Part shown: positions 34,398 through 43,697 of the stretch, piece after piece
Position numbering within the stretch: position 1 is the stretch's first letter
How the letters are laid out: the number at the start of each line of letters is the position of its first letter
NCBI GenBank assembly: GCA_003225175.1
Contig: QIBA01000048.1
Location: 1-64,000, forward strand
Source: Acidobacteriota bacterium
GTDB taxonomy: Bacteria; Acidobacteriota; Terriglobia; Terriglobales; Acidobacteriaceae
Direction of reading: 5' to 3'
Length of the DNA stretch: 64,000 bases
Notes under the pieces: model-generated
Told to the model about the DNA's origin: nothing
Database searches by the model: none
What the model saw: the letters and a program-made list of their open reading frames with translations, nothing else
Program-made: the position numbers and the translations under genes

Positions 34398-35516
34398 TCA
34401 CTGCGCAACCGTCGTTAGTCCAGGCTGAATCACGATCTTCATGGAATCCGGCTTAGGATTTGCGGCGAGATGCAGCGCCTCCACCGCTCCGCGCAGCGGA
34501 AAACGGTGTGAAATCAGGCTTTCCAGATCGATCTCACGATTGAAAACAAGTCGCGCACTCTCATCCTGCAGCTCAACGGACGCGCTATACGAACCCAAGA
34601 GCGTCTTCTCATCGACACAGATCGCTGCCGGATCAATGCTCGCTTCGCCTCGCGCTGTCTGGGCAAAGAGCATCACCCGCCCCCCATATCGGACCGAATC
34701 CATGGCGGTAGGAATCAGGCTGTTGCCGCCCACTGCCAGCAGCACCGCATCAGCGCCGCGCCCCTCGGTCAATGTGCGTACCTCCTGGACCAGGTCTCCC
34801 GTGGAGGCGTCAATCGTTTCCAAAAGCTGATGGGCCTTGGATATTGTAAGCCGCTGCTCGTACAAATCGGAAACAATCACCCGGGCGCCCGCCCGCAGTG
34901 CCAAAGACGCCAAAATGATGCCAATCGGCCCTTGGCCTATCACTAGCACAGTTTCCCCAGGTTCCAGCCGCAGGGCTTCGACTCCCTTAAGACATGTGTT
35001 GACCGGCTCAACAAAGATAGCCTGCTCGAAAGAGACTCCGTCGGGAATCTTCACCAGACCACACTGCACGATCCAATCCATGACCCGGACGTACTCGGAA
35101 AATCCGCCGCCGGAAGGCTCGAATCCGGCGGTACAACCAACCTTCTTATAAACCGGACATTGCGCAAATACTTTTCGTTCACAGTAAAAGCACTCGCCGC
35201 AAGGAATGTGGTGGAAGACCATGACGCGATCACCAACTGAGAATTCCTCCACCTCGGTGCCGATTGCGGCAATCACACCTGACGTTTCATGTCCGAAGAT
35301 CCGTGGAGCGGAATGGGAACCAGTATGAATCTTTTTGAGATCGGTGCCGCATATGCCGCAAGTGTGCACCCGAATCAGCACCTCTCCCGTGCCAATCTCT
35401 GGCACCGGGACGGTCTCGACGCGAACGTCATTGATGCCACGATAAACAGCGGCTTGCATGTGGGTAGGAATTGCACATTGCTCCCGAAGGTGGGAAGGAT
35501 GCGTGAGCGTAGCCAT
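34398..35516 (-). CDS. Zinc-dependent medium-chain alcohol dehydrogenase 1
   Basis: A second MDR dehydrogenase, clearly paralogous to its downstream neighbour. It has ICGTDLKKIH, GHETSG, a four-cysteine lobe CGECFYCERKVFAQC and the nucleotide motif VLVIGQGPIGIILASLAL. The first ATG gives 372 residues. A second ATG at 35459 (MQAAVYRG) matches the family start better and may be the true one. It is the first gene of the set that runs into hpnCDE. A role in modifying an isoprenoid alcohol or a hopanoid side chain is conceivable but only by location. Confidence 0.88.
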   Translation of the reverse strand: MATLTHPSHLREQCAIPTHMQAAVYRGINDVRVETVPVPEIGTGEVLIRVHTCGICGTDLKKIHTGSHSAPRIFGHETSGVIAAIGTEVEEFSVGDRVMVFHHIPCGECFYCERKVFAQCPVYKKVGCTAGFEPSGGGFSEYVRVMDWIVQCGLVKIPDGVSFEQAIFVEPVNTCLKGVEALRLEPGETVLVIGQGPIGIILASLALRAGARVIVSDLYEQRLTISKAHQLLETIDASTGDLVQEVRTLTEGRGADAVLLAVGGNSLIPTAMDSVRYGGRVMLFAQTARGEASIDPAAICVDEKTLLGSYSASVELQDESARLVFNREIDLESLISHRFPLRGAVEALHLAANPKPDSMKIVIQPGLTTVAQ

Positions 35517-35642
35517 GCGTGACTAGCTCAATTGTAAATGGCATGAGCAAAACTACCCGTTGTACCGCTTTTGGAGATTCGTTTCGGAAGTCACTCGTGG
35601 CCTTAAGTCGCTGGGACTGAGCTCACAAGCGGAGCGATTGCA

Positions 35643-35844
35643 GGGAGGGGCATCGGCTTCAGCAGTGCCATTCTGAGGCGCAATCAGTACTCTCGGCTTT
35701 AGCCACTGAGCTTTCCCTTACGAGAGCCGATACCGAGCAAGCCGCATTCCAACTCTCCGCAATCACGTCTGACCTCAGAGGCTAAAGCCAGACGACTTAG
35801 CGGTTCCTAAACGGCACGGCTGAAGCCGATGCCCCTCATACCTC
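35643..35844. repeat. Type A dispersed palindromic repeat, copy 4
   Basis: The ends GGGAGGGGCATCGGCTTCAG (35643-35662) and the inverse at about 35809-35844 pair over more than 20 bases. The common 15-mer GCACGGCTGAAGCCG is at 35814-35828. Inner blocks GGCTTTAGCC and GAGGCTAAAGCC match copy 3. It fills most of the 350-bp gap upstream of the dehydrogenase genes. Confidence 0.8.
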
Positions 35845-35866
35845 CGGTCTCACGACGGAAGAGTGG

Positions 35867-36103
35867 CTACGACGCCTCCTGCTTGTGCAGATCCCGCTGG
35901 GTCACACGGTCACCCTGGGGCGCCATCTTGGGCGGCTGAATCAATGCGCGCTGTGCCTGGACGACCTTGTGCACAACGCCTTCGCTTAGTCCGAAGCGTC
36001 GAGCGATATCAGGTGGACGTACGCCCATCTCGCGCAGTTTGAAAATCTTCTGCTTCTCGATGTCTGTGAGTCGGAAAATCGCCTTGATCATGAGCGCCGA
36101 CAT
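35867..36103 (-). CDS. Small helix-turn-helix protein
   Basis: From the ATG at 36103 (or the next at 36091) the product is 74-78 residues. The core FRLTDIEKQKIFKLREMG, then VRPPDIARRFGLSEGVVHKV, is a clear helix-turn-helix like those of sigma region 4, transposase or resolvase DNA-binding parts. The tail is polar with GDRVTQRD. The frame extends further upstream, but that part lies in a repeat. No partner is obvious. It may regulate the ABC operon or the dehydrogenase genes. Confidence 0.6.
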   Translation of the reverse strand: MSALMIKAIFRLTDIEKQKIFKLREMGVRPPDIARRFGLSEGVVHKVVQAQRALIQPPKMAPQGDRVTQRDLHKQEAS

Positions 36104-36190
36104 TGTGCATACAGCACCGGAACTTGTGCAGTGGGGCGGAATCTGGGGAGTAAACAGTGGTTCTTTCTTTGTTGATTCCGAACTGCCGGT

Positions 36191-36372
36191 GTGTGGCGGT
36201 GAGGAATCCCTACGGACTACTACTGTGCCTTCGCTATGCGAAGCTTTCCTGCTGCTACTGGTCCACATCGCCGCATTTGGAGGACGCAGACTCTGGCTTC
36301 TCGAATCAGATTGAGAGCATGGAAGTGGTGGGGATTCCTCATCGCCAAAAAAACCGGCGCTTCGGAATGACA
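36191..36372. repeat. Type B imperfect inverted repeat, upstream of the small HTH gene
   Basis: The left arm contains GGCGGTGAGGAATCCCTACG (36195-36214) and the right arm contains GGGGATTCCTCATCGCCA (36330-36347), which are imperfect complements. The left arm shares GGCGGT-AGGAATCC with the element at 21205-21357, and the end TTCGGAATGACAA is similar too. No gene is supported in the element. Confidence 0.6.
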
Positions 36373-36383
36373 AGATGCCGCGA

Positions 36384-37241
36384 TCACTCCGCGACGTAGC
36401 TGATCTCGAGCTTGCGGACTAGCTTACAGGCAAGCAGGAGAACGAATGCGGCGAGAATGATCGGCCCAAGGATGGCTGCGACGGTACCCACTGGCTGGCT
36501 TACAACCGTGAACAGAGCCAACAAGCCCTCCCCGGGAATCGAGACGGGGCAGAGTTGCTTCAGGTAATAAGTGATGCTGAAGCGTTGCACGATGGAAGGC
36601 AATACCGGTGTGAAGGTCTCCCATCCCAGTACGAGAATCGCGGGAATGACCGGATTCTTGAACAGCAGACTGAGCGCCAAGAACACCGATCCGTATCCGA
36701 TGCATGCCAGAACCGTGACACCGAGATATGCCAGCAGTTGTCCCATTCCGGGACCATTGAAGATGTAGTACTGCCCCGCATCTCCGAAGCGCAGGTACAT
36801 CATCGCGAACGAAGCGAAAACGCCCAATCCAAACAGCGTGACTGACGTGACCAGTCCTCCGACGAACTTGCCGAGCAACAGTACTTCGCGTTTCACTGGC
36901 GCAAGGAAGTAGTAATGCAGACTCTTTTCGATGATCTCGCCGCGAAATAGCCAGGTGAAGATACCCAGGCAGCCAAAGAAGATTCCCAGCCGCAGATAGA
37001 AAAATTGAAAGATGCCGGCAAGCACTTCAGTATCTTCGCGCATGGAGCCAGAGTGACGATCGATAATCGCGTGAAGTGTGATGATTACAACCGGCGCAAA
37101 TGCCAACAAATAGATCCAGATGCCGCGACGCGACAGGAAATTCTTGCGCAGATCCATGCGCAGGACTGCGGCGATTTGCCGCGTCCACAGCTCCCAGGGC
37201 TGTTCAGCTAATGTAGTACGCAGTCGCGCGAGGCGTGTCAT
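36384..37241 (-). CDS. ABC-2 type permease B
   Basis: This 285-residue membrane protein has six predicted helices (for example [20 protein letters not shown] and [20 protein letters not shown]). The [20 protein letters not shown] segment near residues 97-116 is the conserved ABC-2 motif in which the linker helix precedes REVLLLGKF. It overlaps the ATPase gene by 4 bp and is the last gene of the operon. ABC-2 permeases usually export lipids, polysaccharides, peptides or drugs. Confidence 0.88.
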   Translation of the reverse strand: MTRLARLRTTLAEQPWELWTRQIAAVLRMDLRKNFLSRRGIWIYLLAFAPVVIITLHAIIDRHSGSMREDTEVLAGIFQFFYLRLGIFFGCLGIFTWLFRGEIIEKSLHYYFLAPVKREVLLLGKFVGGLVTSVTLFGLGVFASFAMMYLRFGDAGQYYIFNGPGMGQLLAYLGVTVLACIGYGSVFLALSLLFKNPVIPAILVLGWETFTPVLPSIVQRFSITYYLKQLCPVSIPGEGLLALFTVVSQPVGTVAAILGPIILAAFVLLLACKLVRKLEISYVAE

Positions 37242-38281
37242 ATGGTCTTGTTCTCCGAGCCGATCAGATACTGATACACGGAGTTCACGTCATCATCGGC
37301 AGGCGCTACCGTGTCTAGAGAGAGCTTCTCTTTCACGACCAATTGGTTTAACAAGAGATAAAAAGCGTCAGCATCCCGAGTGCGGACGAGCACGCCTTTG
37401 CCATCGTCGATTAGTTTGGCTTCTACAACGTGGTCCTGAGCGAAAACCCGTGACGCAAGCAGATTCGGATCGGAGCAGCGAATCAGTATCTGCATCGGGT
37501 GCTCTTTCACTTCCGTGCGCACGGTATGAATCTGGCCTTCGGCCACAACGTAGCCGCTGCTCATCAGGATGACCTGGTCAGACATCTTGTCGACTTCGTG
37601 CAAGATGTGGCTGGAGATGATTACGTGCAACCCTTGCTTGCCCAGCGCCTGGAATAGTTCCAGGGACTCGGCGCGCGCCATGGGATCGAGGCCGTTCAGT
37701 GGCTCGTCGAGCACAAGCACCGTGGGATGGTGCGCGATGGCCTGCGCTAACCGAATTCGCTGGCGCATGCCCTTGCTGTATCCCGCAACCTTTCTTAGCG
37801 CCGGCTCAGTCATGCCGACGCGTTCCATGGCCTCTTGGCTAAGCCGAACCGCCTCGCGATCGTCAAGCCCCTGCAGGCGTAGGGTGTTGTAGATGAACGA
37901 GAATCCCGTGACCCCTTTCGGGAACGAGTCGAACTGCGCGCAATATCCGACGCGACGAAACAGCTCTTCTGGCCGAGTCGGAGAAATCCCAAGCACGCTG
38001 ACACGACCTTCGGTTGGATGGATGAGCCCGGTCATCAGGTTCATCAAGGTCGTCTTGCCCGAGCCGTTCGGGCCGACAAGGCCGGTGACTCCCGGCGGAA
38101 TCGACAGGTTCACTCGGTTTACACCCAGGACCTCGCCGTAGAACTTGGAGACGTTCTCGAGAATGATTCGATCTTGTCCATTCGCGTCGGAATGGCGAGG
38201 AACGGAAGCAGAAACGACATTCGACGTTCTGTCTTCCCTGTCCCCTGTAACCTGTACCCTGTCCCCTAAACTCGCGCTCAT
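37238..38281 (-). CDS. ABC transporter ATPase B
   Basis: The ATG at 38281 overlaps the stop of the preceding permease (ATGA), which supports this start although the next ~45 residues are not family-like. The ATPase core has Walker [18 protein letters not shown], a Q-loop in [15 protein letters not shown], the variant signature [15 protein letters not shown] and Walker [12 protein letters not shown]. The first ~15 codons are formed by a short tandem repeat (38229-38268), an insertion or slippage product that became coding. The C-terminal ~100 residues are a non-catalytic extension common in ABC-2 ATPases of the CcmA/NatA type. Confidence 0.88.
   Translation of the reverse strand: MSASLGDRVQVTGDREDRTSNVVSASVPRHSDANGQDRIILENVSKFYGEVLGVNRVNLSIPPGVTGLVGPNGSGKTTLMNLMTGLIHPTEGRVSVLGISPTRPEELFRRVGYCAQFDSFPKGVTGFSFIYNTLRLQGLDDREAVRLSQEAMERVGMTEPALRKVAGYSKGMRQRIRLAQAIAHHPTVLVLDEPLNGLDPMARAESLELFQALGKQGLHVIISSHILHEVDKMSDQVILMSSGYVVAEGQIHTVRTEVKEHPMQILIRCSDPNLLASRVFAQDHVVEAKLIDDGKGVLVRTRDADAFYLLLNQLVVKEKLSLDTVAPADDDVNSVYQYLIGSENKTI
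38229..38268. repeat. Degenerate short tandem repeat in the N-terminus of ATPase B
   Basis: CCTGT recurs four times at about 8-10-bp spacing (minus strand ACAGG). It encodes residues about 5-16 of the ATPase and has no counterpart in such proteins. Similar ACAGG repeats are familiar as intergenic elements, so this may be one captured in a coding start. Confidence 0.6.
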
Positions 38282-39168
38282 CCTCGTACCACCTCTCGCG
38301 CCTTGAGCCGTCGATTCAGCAGGAATAACGATAAGCCGCAAGTCCCGGCAACGGAGCACCACGCTGCCCATTGTGGGATGCCCAGCATATTGAAAGTCTG
38401 AGCCGTTGATACCGGCACGCGAAACAATCCGACCCAGATCAATTTGACGGCATAGAGGACATCAAGCATGTGTCCCCAATTTGTTCCCAGAGTGAAATTG
38501 ATAGCAGCTCCGAAGCCGGGCCCGACGAAGAAGAATGCGAGCATGAGAGCGCTGGCGGCAACTCGCCATTTGAGCCATGTAGATGCGGCTAGCGCTACCA
38601 GCCCGACAATGGCTATCCACATCCATGACGCAAGCAGAATCGAGCCGAGCATCCAAAAGTGTGACCAAATCCAGCCGTTGCCTTCCATTCCACCGTTCAA
38701 AAAGAAGAGAAGGAGCGTAGGAATCCAAGTAACGGCTGATACCAGGCTCGCGATCACCAGGAATTTTCCGAGAACGTACTCCGTACGTGAGATCGGACGG
38801 CCCAGGATCAAAGGGAGCGCATTGTTTGCCAAATCAGAGGCGATCAACTGCGGTCCTTGCCAAGTAATCAGCAGGAACGAAAGCCAGGACTGTATTCCCA
38901 AAAATGCAAGAAAGAAATAATTATTGATTTGCGCAGTGTTCGGACCGGGACCGCGCACCTGCAATAGCGCCCGCAACGTAGCGCTATGAGCGAAGTAGAT
39001 TCCCGCCACGGCGATCAGGAACGGAACGAAGCTAAGAACAAACGCTCCGGTAAACGGACGGGAATCAAACAATCCGGAAAAGCCGTAACGTGTGAGCACG
39101 AGAAAGCGCCATCGATCCGAGGTAGTGCCTCCTTCGTATGGCTTATAGCTGCGCTTATAGACTGCCAT
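38278..39168 (-). CDS. ABC-2 type permease A
   Basis: The ATG at 39168 ([14 protein letters not shown]) has GGGAG at proper spacing, and overlaps the end of the ATPase gene by 14 bp. This 296-residue protein has about six helices ([55 protein letters not shown], and others) and the motif [20 protein letters not shown], typical of ABC-2 permeases. It pairs with the ATPase at 39155-40093. The order ATPase-permease-ATPase-permease indicates two related exporters made together or one heteromeric exporter. Confidence 0.88.
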   Translation of the reverse strand: MAVYKRSYKPYEGGTTSDRWRFLVLTRYGFSGLFDSRPFTGAFVLSFVPFLIAVAGIYFAHSATLRALLQVRGPGPNTAQINNYFFLAFLGIQSWLSFLLITWQGPQLIASDLANNALPLILGRPISRTEYVLGKFLVIASLVSAVTWIPTLLLFFLNGGMEGNGWIWSHFWMLGSILLASWMWIAIVGLVALAASTWLKWRVAASALMLAFFFVGPGFGAAINFTLGTNWGHMLDVLYAVKLIWVGLFRVPVSTAQTFNMLGIPQWAAWCSVAGTCGLSLFLLNRRLKAREVVRG

Positions 39169-40093
39169 TGCGCGCTCCCACTTCCTGCATTGCTTTGAGG
39201 AAGATATCTTCAAGCGAATCGCGGCGGTAATTCATCCGGCGGATCTGCACATCGCGTTGAGCGGCGATCTGGTATAGCTCGCGAATCTCAATTGTCTCGG
39301 GTAAAACGACTTTCATTCTTCCCTTCCCGAACAAGGCACACTCGCAGCCGAGCTGCTGTACGGCGTCAGCAAAAGAATTGTCCTCGCCGTTCGTCTCCAG
39401 CTCCAGAAATTTGCGATTCAGTCGACGTTCCTCTTCGAGATTACAGATGCCTGCGATGTTGCCGTCGCGCAGAATGATGACCTCGTCGCAGCATTCGTCG
39501 ACATCGCGCAGAAGATGCGATGAGATCACGACATGCATATTGCCGGCATCGCGAATCTCGCGGATGAGCTGGATCATGCGATTGCGCGCCGGCGGATCCA
39601 GACCATTTGTCGGCTCGTCGAGGAACACTAATCGCGGACCATGCGCAATCGCCTGTGCCAGCTTCGCAAGCTGCTTCATGCCAAGCGAGTACGTCCCGAC
39701 TTTGCGATAGCGCACCTCACCCAGCCCAACATAGAAGAGCGCCTCATGTGCACGTTCGAGAGCATGCGTCGAGGGTAAACCCGATAGCTCCGCCATGTAA
39801 CGGACGAAACGCACGCCGGTCAGGTTGGAGATGAAGGCATCGCTCTCCGGCATGTAACCGATCAATCCCCGAAGTTCGCGGCTGTGCTCGCCGATGTCCT
39901 TTCCAAAAATCCGCGCGGTACCCCGTGCCGGAGGATAGAACCCAAGCAGCGTGTTCAGCAGCGTCGACTTGCCCGATCCATTAGGACCGAGCAAGCCAAT
40001 GCAGCGTCCGTGAAGTTCGCCCTTGAGTTGCTTCAGAACAGAGCGCGAGCCGAAGCGAACTTCCAGGCCATCGAGTTCTATAACGGGAGCCAT
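39155..40093 (-). CDS. ABC transporter ATPase A
   Basis: This 312-residue ATPase starts 9 bp after the stop of the large anti-sigma/FecR-like gene. Walker A is [17 protein letters not shown], the Q-loop is in [11 protein letters not shown], the signature is [15 protein letters not shown] and Walker B is [11 protein letters not shown]. The carboxy part ([21 protein letters not shown]-like region near residue 290) is an accessory domain. It resembles ABC-2 export ATPases (Gld/Nat type) rather than importers. Confidence 0.9.
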   Translation of the reverse strand: MAPVIELDGLEVRFGSRSVLKQLKGELHGRCIGLLGPNGSGKSTLLNTLLGFYPPARGTARIFGKDIGEHSRELRGLIGYMPESDAFISNLTGVRFVRYMAELSGLPSTHALERAHEALFYVGLGEVRYRKVGTYSLGMKQLAKLAQAIAHGPRLVFLDEPTNGLDPPARNRMIQLIREIRDAGNMHVVISSHLLRDVDECCDEVIILRDGNIAGICNLEEERRLNRKFLELETNGEDNSFADAVQQLGCECALFGKGRMKVVLPETIEIRELYQIAAQRDVQIRRMNYRRDSLEDIFLKAMQEVGARNGSL

Positions 40094-40101
40094 GCTTTCC
40101 T

Positions 40102-42741
40102 TTACGGAGTCACCCCCTTCGGAGTTCCCGATTTGAGCTGTTGGAGCAACGAGGAGATCGCCAGCGACTTCAGATCGAGTCCGAGACTCTTGCTGTTGCT
40201 GGCAAGTTCAATCTGGCTTTCGTCGCCGTACGCACAAATAACGGATGGTTCGCTGTTCTGGGCCAGAGTCTGCATGGACTGCAACTGCGACGGCGAGAGC
40301 TGCTTCGCAATCGGTCCGATCGCCGGAGCAAGGTTCTGGTATATCAACCCAGAGACGTTCACGTGTTGATCCCTTGGGAACAGAGCTTTGAATTTCTCCG
40401 ACTGCGCGATGCTGTTGCTGTCTCTATTTGCGCGAGTGTGAATTGCTTCCGCCACCAATTCCTCACTCGGACCAGCCACGAGGTATCCGTCGGAGAACGC
40501 GTAATGGACCTCGACCGGAAACACCGCATCGAGCGACCGGACTGAATAATAAGTTCGCTGACGTGACTGATGTTCTTCGAGCTTCAGCCCCTGACGATTG
40601 TTTTTCGCTGCTTCAAGGTTGAAATCCTCGACAAGGCGGCCAAGGCTGTATTGAAGCTTGCTTGGATCGTAAACCTCGACAACCAGCTTCCACGAAGGAG
40701 TCGGGAGTAGCGGACCATCCAGCGCTAATGCACCTTCACCTCCAAGAGAAGCGGCGAGATCGTTGCGAATATCGAGATTGAGTTCCGCCTGATGTCGCTG
40801 CCAGGAGTCTCCCGCCTGCGGATCTGCCTTGGTGATGACCTGTAAGAGATCGTCCACCATCAATGCAGGACTCTTCGAGACAAACGCACCCACCGCTGCG
40901 GCGTTTGGCGTGATGAAGTCGAGCGCACCAATCGGCGCCGGCGCGGCCAGCCATGAAGCTACACCAGTACGCGCGCCACTGAAGCTCAGCTCCGCCGTGT
41001 TGGACGCCTTGCCGTCATAATCCTTGCGTTGCGCAATCAGGTACTTTGCATTCGCAAAGCCGCTGCTTTCCAGCATTCCTTCATGACGATCAACTTGTGC
41101 CGCTACAGCATGATCGGCCCTCATCTGCTCCAGATTGACCGCGATCAATAGTCCCGCGCCGGAGGAATATTCGGAGGCAATGCGCTTCCCAAAACCACTC
41201 TGCGCGAAACCGGAAGCTTCTCCAGCAGACCAGCGTCTATTTAGATCCGCCAGGGTCGAGATATTAGGCGATGCTGCGACGAACTTCGCAGTGATTAGGA
41301 CATACAGATCGCGGTCGCTACCTTGGCTTACAGCACCGAGATCCTGCGGAGACACCAGATGAATTTTGTCTGGAGAGTCGCTCTTCGCAATTTGGCCGGC
41401 AAGATACTCTTGCAATCCAGACTTCGCGATCTCAGCCATCGCAACTACGTTGGCGTGTTGTCCTGTAACTGTTGATGCGCTGAAGACGATTTCGTCACCA
41501 AGGAACGTGCTGAGGCCATGAATTATGTCGATTACGCGACTGAAATCGGGACTGTTCTGCGCGCTACCCGGTCCGCGCTGCTGCCACCATTCCCGCAGCA
41601 GGGCACTTTGCGAGAGCTGCTGCTGGAACAGTTGATTCGCCTGCTGCAGCGCTTCTCCGTAATTGGGAACGCCGGCATAGACCACGGTACCGTCAACAAC
41701 AAAATTGAGGAGATGAGATTCGTAGCGAAGATCGGGCAGCTTGATGCTCTGCAACTTCTTCTCAAGCTTCGAGAACTCGGCAAGTAAGGCAAGATACTTG
41801 TCACGGTCCTGACTCCAGGAGATCTCATCTCGAACTGGGACCTCTCCCATGCTCGTGCTGGTCGTAACCTGATCGCCGGCCTGGAGCACGGCGTCTCCAG
41901 CAGCCTGGGCAACGTGCACGGTGCCTTCAATGACAGAGACTCGTGATCCCTTGATGCCGGAGTTCACTGAGAAAATCGTGCCTGTGACGGCGACGCGCGC
42001 GTCTGCGGTCTTCACATAAAGATGTCCGGTACGGCGCTTCGCTGCCTGCACAATAACGATGCCTCGGCCAAGATTTACAGTCGTACTTCTCCAGCCGAGC
42101 GAGACGTAGAGTTCACTGCGTCCATTCATCTCGACCAGCGAACCATCGCGCAAGCGCAACATGGCCCGCGAGCCAGAGGCGGTGCGAACAGTCTCGCCTT
42201 CGCCAAATTGCTCTCCGCTTTTAGCTTGATGCTCGCCCGTGGCATCTACGCGATACAGAACTCCATTCACCGACTCAAGCGCAGCGCGATATCCCGAAGG
42301 CGCCAGAATTCCGCTTCGTCCAATCGCAATGCCCAGTACAGCGGCAACCAGAACGCCGGCGGCAACCGCGTACTGACCAAAGCTCCAATGCCTTGGACGC
42401 ATTACGGAATTTGCCCGCCATGGCAGAACGCTCTCGGCACCCTTATTTGTCTTGGCATGCACGCGGCACACAGCGCATTCGCGCAGGTGATCTGCAACCA
42501 GCATGGCGCGCGCCGGACTTAGCCGATGTGCTTCGAAGTCAGCGAGCAAGCTTTGGACATCGGCGCAGCCCTCGATGCGACTTAGCGGAGCAACCGTCGC
42601 CTCGATGCCGACGGCCAGGCTGATCCTCTGCCATGCGTTCGCGGTCGCAGTATCAATAGTCTGAGTATCGGGCTGATCGTCGCGAACTGCGGCGATCGCC
42701 TTATCAAGAATGAAATTCGGATTGTTATGATTGCCTTTCAT
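40102..42741 (-). CDS. Large anti-sigma-like membrane protein: zinc finger, FecR and DUF3352-like domains
   Basis: This 879-residue protein begins with a zf-HC2 anti-sigma zinc finger (Cys59, His85, Cys89, Cys92), then one membrane helix near 123-141, then a FecR-like beta domain (about 165-290: [20 protein letters not shown], then [20 protein letters not shown]). The remaining ~560 residues are periplasmic and resemble DUF3352 ([40 protein letters not shown]). The start overlaps the sigma gene stop by 4 bp. It probably holds the sigma factor inactive until an envelope signal acts on the periplasmic part. The DUF3352 reading is an inference from pattern, not a search. Confidence 0.8.
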   Translation of the reverse strand: MKGNHNNPNFILDKAIAAVRDDQPDTQTIDTATANAWQRISLAVGIEATVAPLSRIEGCADVQSLLADFEAHRLSPARAMLVADHLRECAVCRVHAKTNKGAESVLPWRANSVMRPRHWSFGQYAVAAGVLVAAVLGIAIGRSGILAPSGYRAALESVNGVLYRVDATGEHQAKSGEQFGEGETVRTASGSRAMLRLRDGSLVEMNGRSELYVSLGWRSTTVNLGRGIVIVQAAKRRTGHLYVKTADARVAVTGTIFSVNSGIKGSRVSVIEGTVHVAQAAGDAVLQAGDQVTTSTSMGEVPVRDEISWSQDRDKYLALLAEFSKLEKKLQSIKLPDLRYESHLLNFVVDGTVVYAGVPNYGEALQQANQLFQQQLSQSALLREWWQQRGPGSAQNSPDFSRVIDIIHGLSTFLGDEIVFSASTVTGQHANVVAMAEIAKSGLQEYLAGQIAKSDSPDKIHLVSPQDLGAVSQGSDRDLYVLITAKFVAASPNISTLADLNRRWSAGEASGFAQSGFGKRIASEYSSGAGLLIAVNLEQMRADHAVAAQVDRHEGMLESSGFANAKYLIAQRKDYDGKASNTAELSFSGARTGVASWLAAPAPIGALDFITPNAAAVGAFVSKSPALMVDDLLQVITKADPQAGDSWQRHQAELNLDIRNDLAASLGGEGALALDGPLLPTPSWKLVVEVYDPSKLQYSLGRLVEDFNLEAAKNNRQGLKLEEHQSRQRTYYSVRSLDAVFPVEVHYAFSDGYLVAGPSEELVAEAIHTRANRDSNSIAQSEKFKALFPRDQHVNVSGLIYQNLAPAIGPIAKQLSPSQLQSMQTLAQNSEPSVICAYGDESQIELASNSKSLGLDLKSLAISSLLQQLKSGTPKGVTP

Positions 42742-43400
42742 TCGTTGCCTTCCATATAGGCACGGAAGTCTTTCTTCAGCAGAGAGCGGGTACGGTGGAG
42801 GGTGACTGCTACGGTTGCCCTGGACGTCTTGAGAATCTTTGCGATCTCGCTGTTGTCGCGTCCTTCGATGTAGCGCAGGACGAACATCTCAGCAGATCGT
42901 GTTCCCAATTTAGGCATCGCCTGACGCAGCCAGCGCCGTAACTCCAGCGGACTGTATTCACCTTCGCCGCGCGACGCCAGCTCCAAAGGACGCGATACTT
43001 CTGCATCCTCCAGTGGCATGTTTTGCGCGTCGCGGCGCAGGCGAATCATATCGAGAGCGGCGTTTACCGCGGCTCGATGAAGATATCCGCCGATGTTCTG
43101 GATATCGTCAACGATGTCGCCAAGTTCACGGCGCGCGAGTTTCAAAAAGACGCTTTGAACTACGTCCTCAGAATCGCTCACGCTGCCGGTAACGCGATAC
43201 GCCGCCCGAAACACGCGTTCTTTATGCTCTACAAACACGCGCTCTAGCGACACACGTTCCAGCACACTCGGATCTGCTTGCGCAGGTCGCGCGCCCGTCA
43301 GACTTCTGTCAACTGCCGCTGGCAATACTGCCTCCACGTGGCCTGCTCCTCTGCCGGTCCCGCGTGCCGCCCTTGAGTCGACAAGCAGGTTTCCGTGCAC
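42738..43400 (-). CDS. ECF-type RNA polymerase sigma factor
   Basis: It has 220 residues. Region 2 lies at about 55-120 (LERVFVEHKERVFRAAYRVT, then DSEDVVQSVFLKLA) and region 4 at about 155-210 (PKLGTRSAEMFVLRYIEGRD, then NSEIAKILKTSRATVAVTLH). The first ~45 residues are variable. It is the first gene of a six-gene minus-strand set with overlapping or nearly touching coding regions: sigma, anti-sigma/FecR-like, ATPase A, permease A, ATPase B, permease B. A matching promoter pattern lies upstream. Confidence 0.9.
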   Translation of the reverse strand: MHGNLLVDSRAARGTGRGAGHVEAVLPAAVDRSLTGARPAQADPSVLERVSLERVFVEHKERVFRAAYRVTGSVSDSEDVVQSVFLKLARRELGDIVDDIQNIGGYLHRAAVNAALDMIRLRRDAQNMPLEDAEVSRPLELASRGEGEYSPLELRRWLRQAMPKLGTRSAEMFVLRYIEGRDNSEIAKILKTSRATVAVTLHRTRSLLKKDFRAYMEGNE

Positions 43401-43449
43401 TTGGGAGACGGGGCTAAGCGGGATTAATTAACAACCCGTGAAGCGTAGC

Positions 43450-43475
43450 TACGGATTTTTGCTGGTTTTTGTTCA
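43450..43475 (-). promoter_or_regulatory. Candidate ECF promoter of the sigma operon
   Basis: On the minus strand TGAAC (43475-43471) is followed after 16 bp by CCGTA (43454-43450). GAAC-N16/17-CGT is the general pattern recognised by many ECF sigma factors. It lies 50 bp upstream of the sigma start, which suits autoregulation. The pattern is short and may be chance. Confidence 0.4.
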
Positions 43476-43697
43476 TTTAGCCAGCATTTTCAAGCGCATC
43501 TAGCTGGCGCTAATCAAGTCTGGGCCTTTCTAAACCCCAATGCCGCCATTGAACAACTGTTGCCTCTCGGGCTTTTCAGCCCTCAATCTTCTGGTTTCAT
43601 ACCTGATATGGAACTTTTAGGAAACTCGGGACATTTTCTCTTCGTTTCAACGTCTATAGCTCGTAGTCGCAAGCGCCGTTGCAGAAGGAGGGCATTG

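Noticed and set aside
43610-43640. GGAACTT as an ECF -35 box before the ADOP permease
   Set aside because: No CGTC or CGTA-like -10 element lies at 16-17 bp; the nearest candidates are too far away.
43560-43697. Extended start of the ADOP permease
   Set aside because: The ATG at 43698 has a strong Shine-Dalgarno and a family-like N-terminus.
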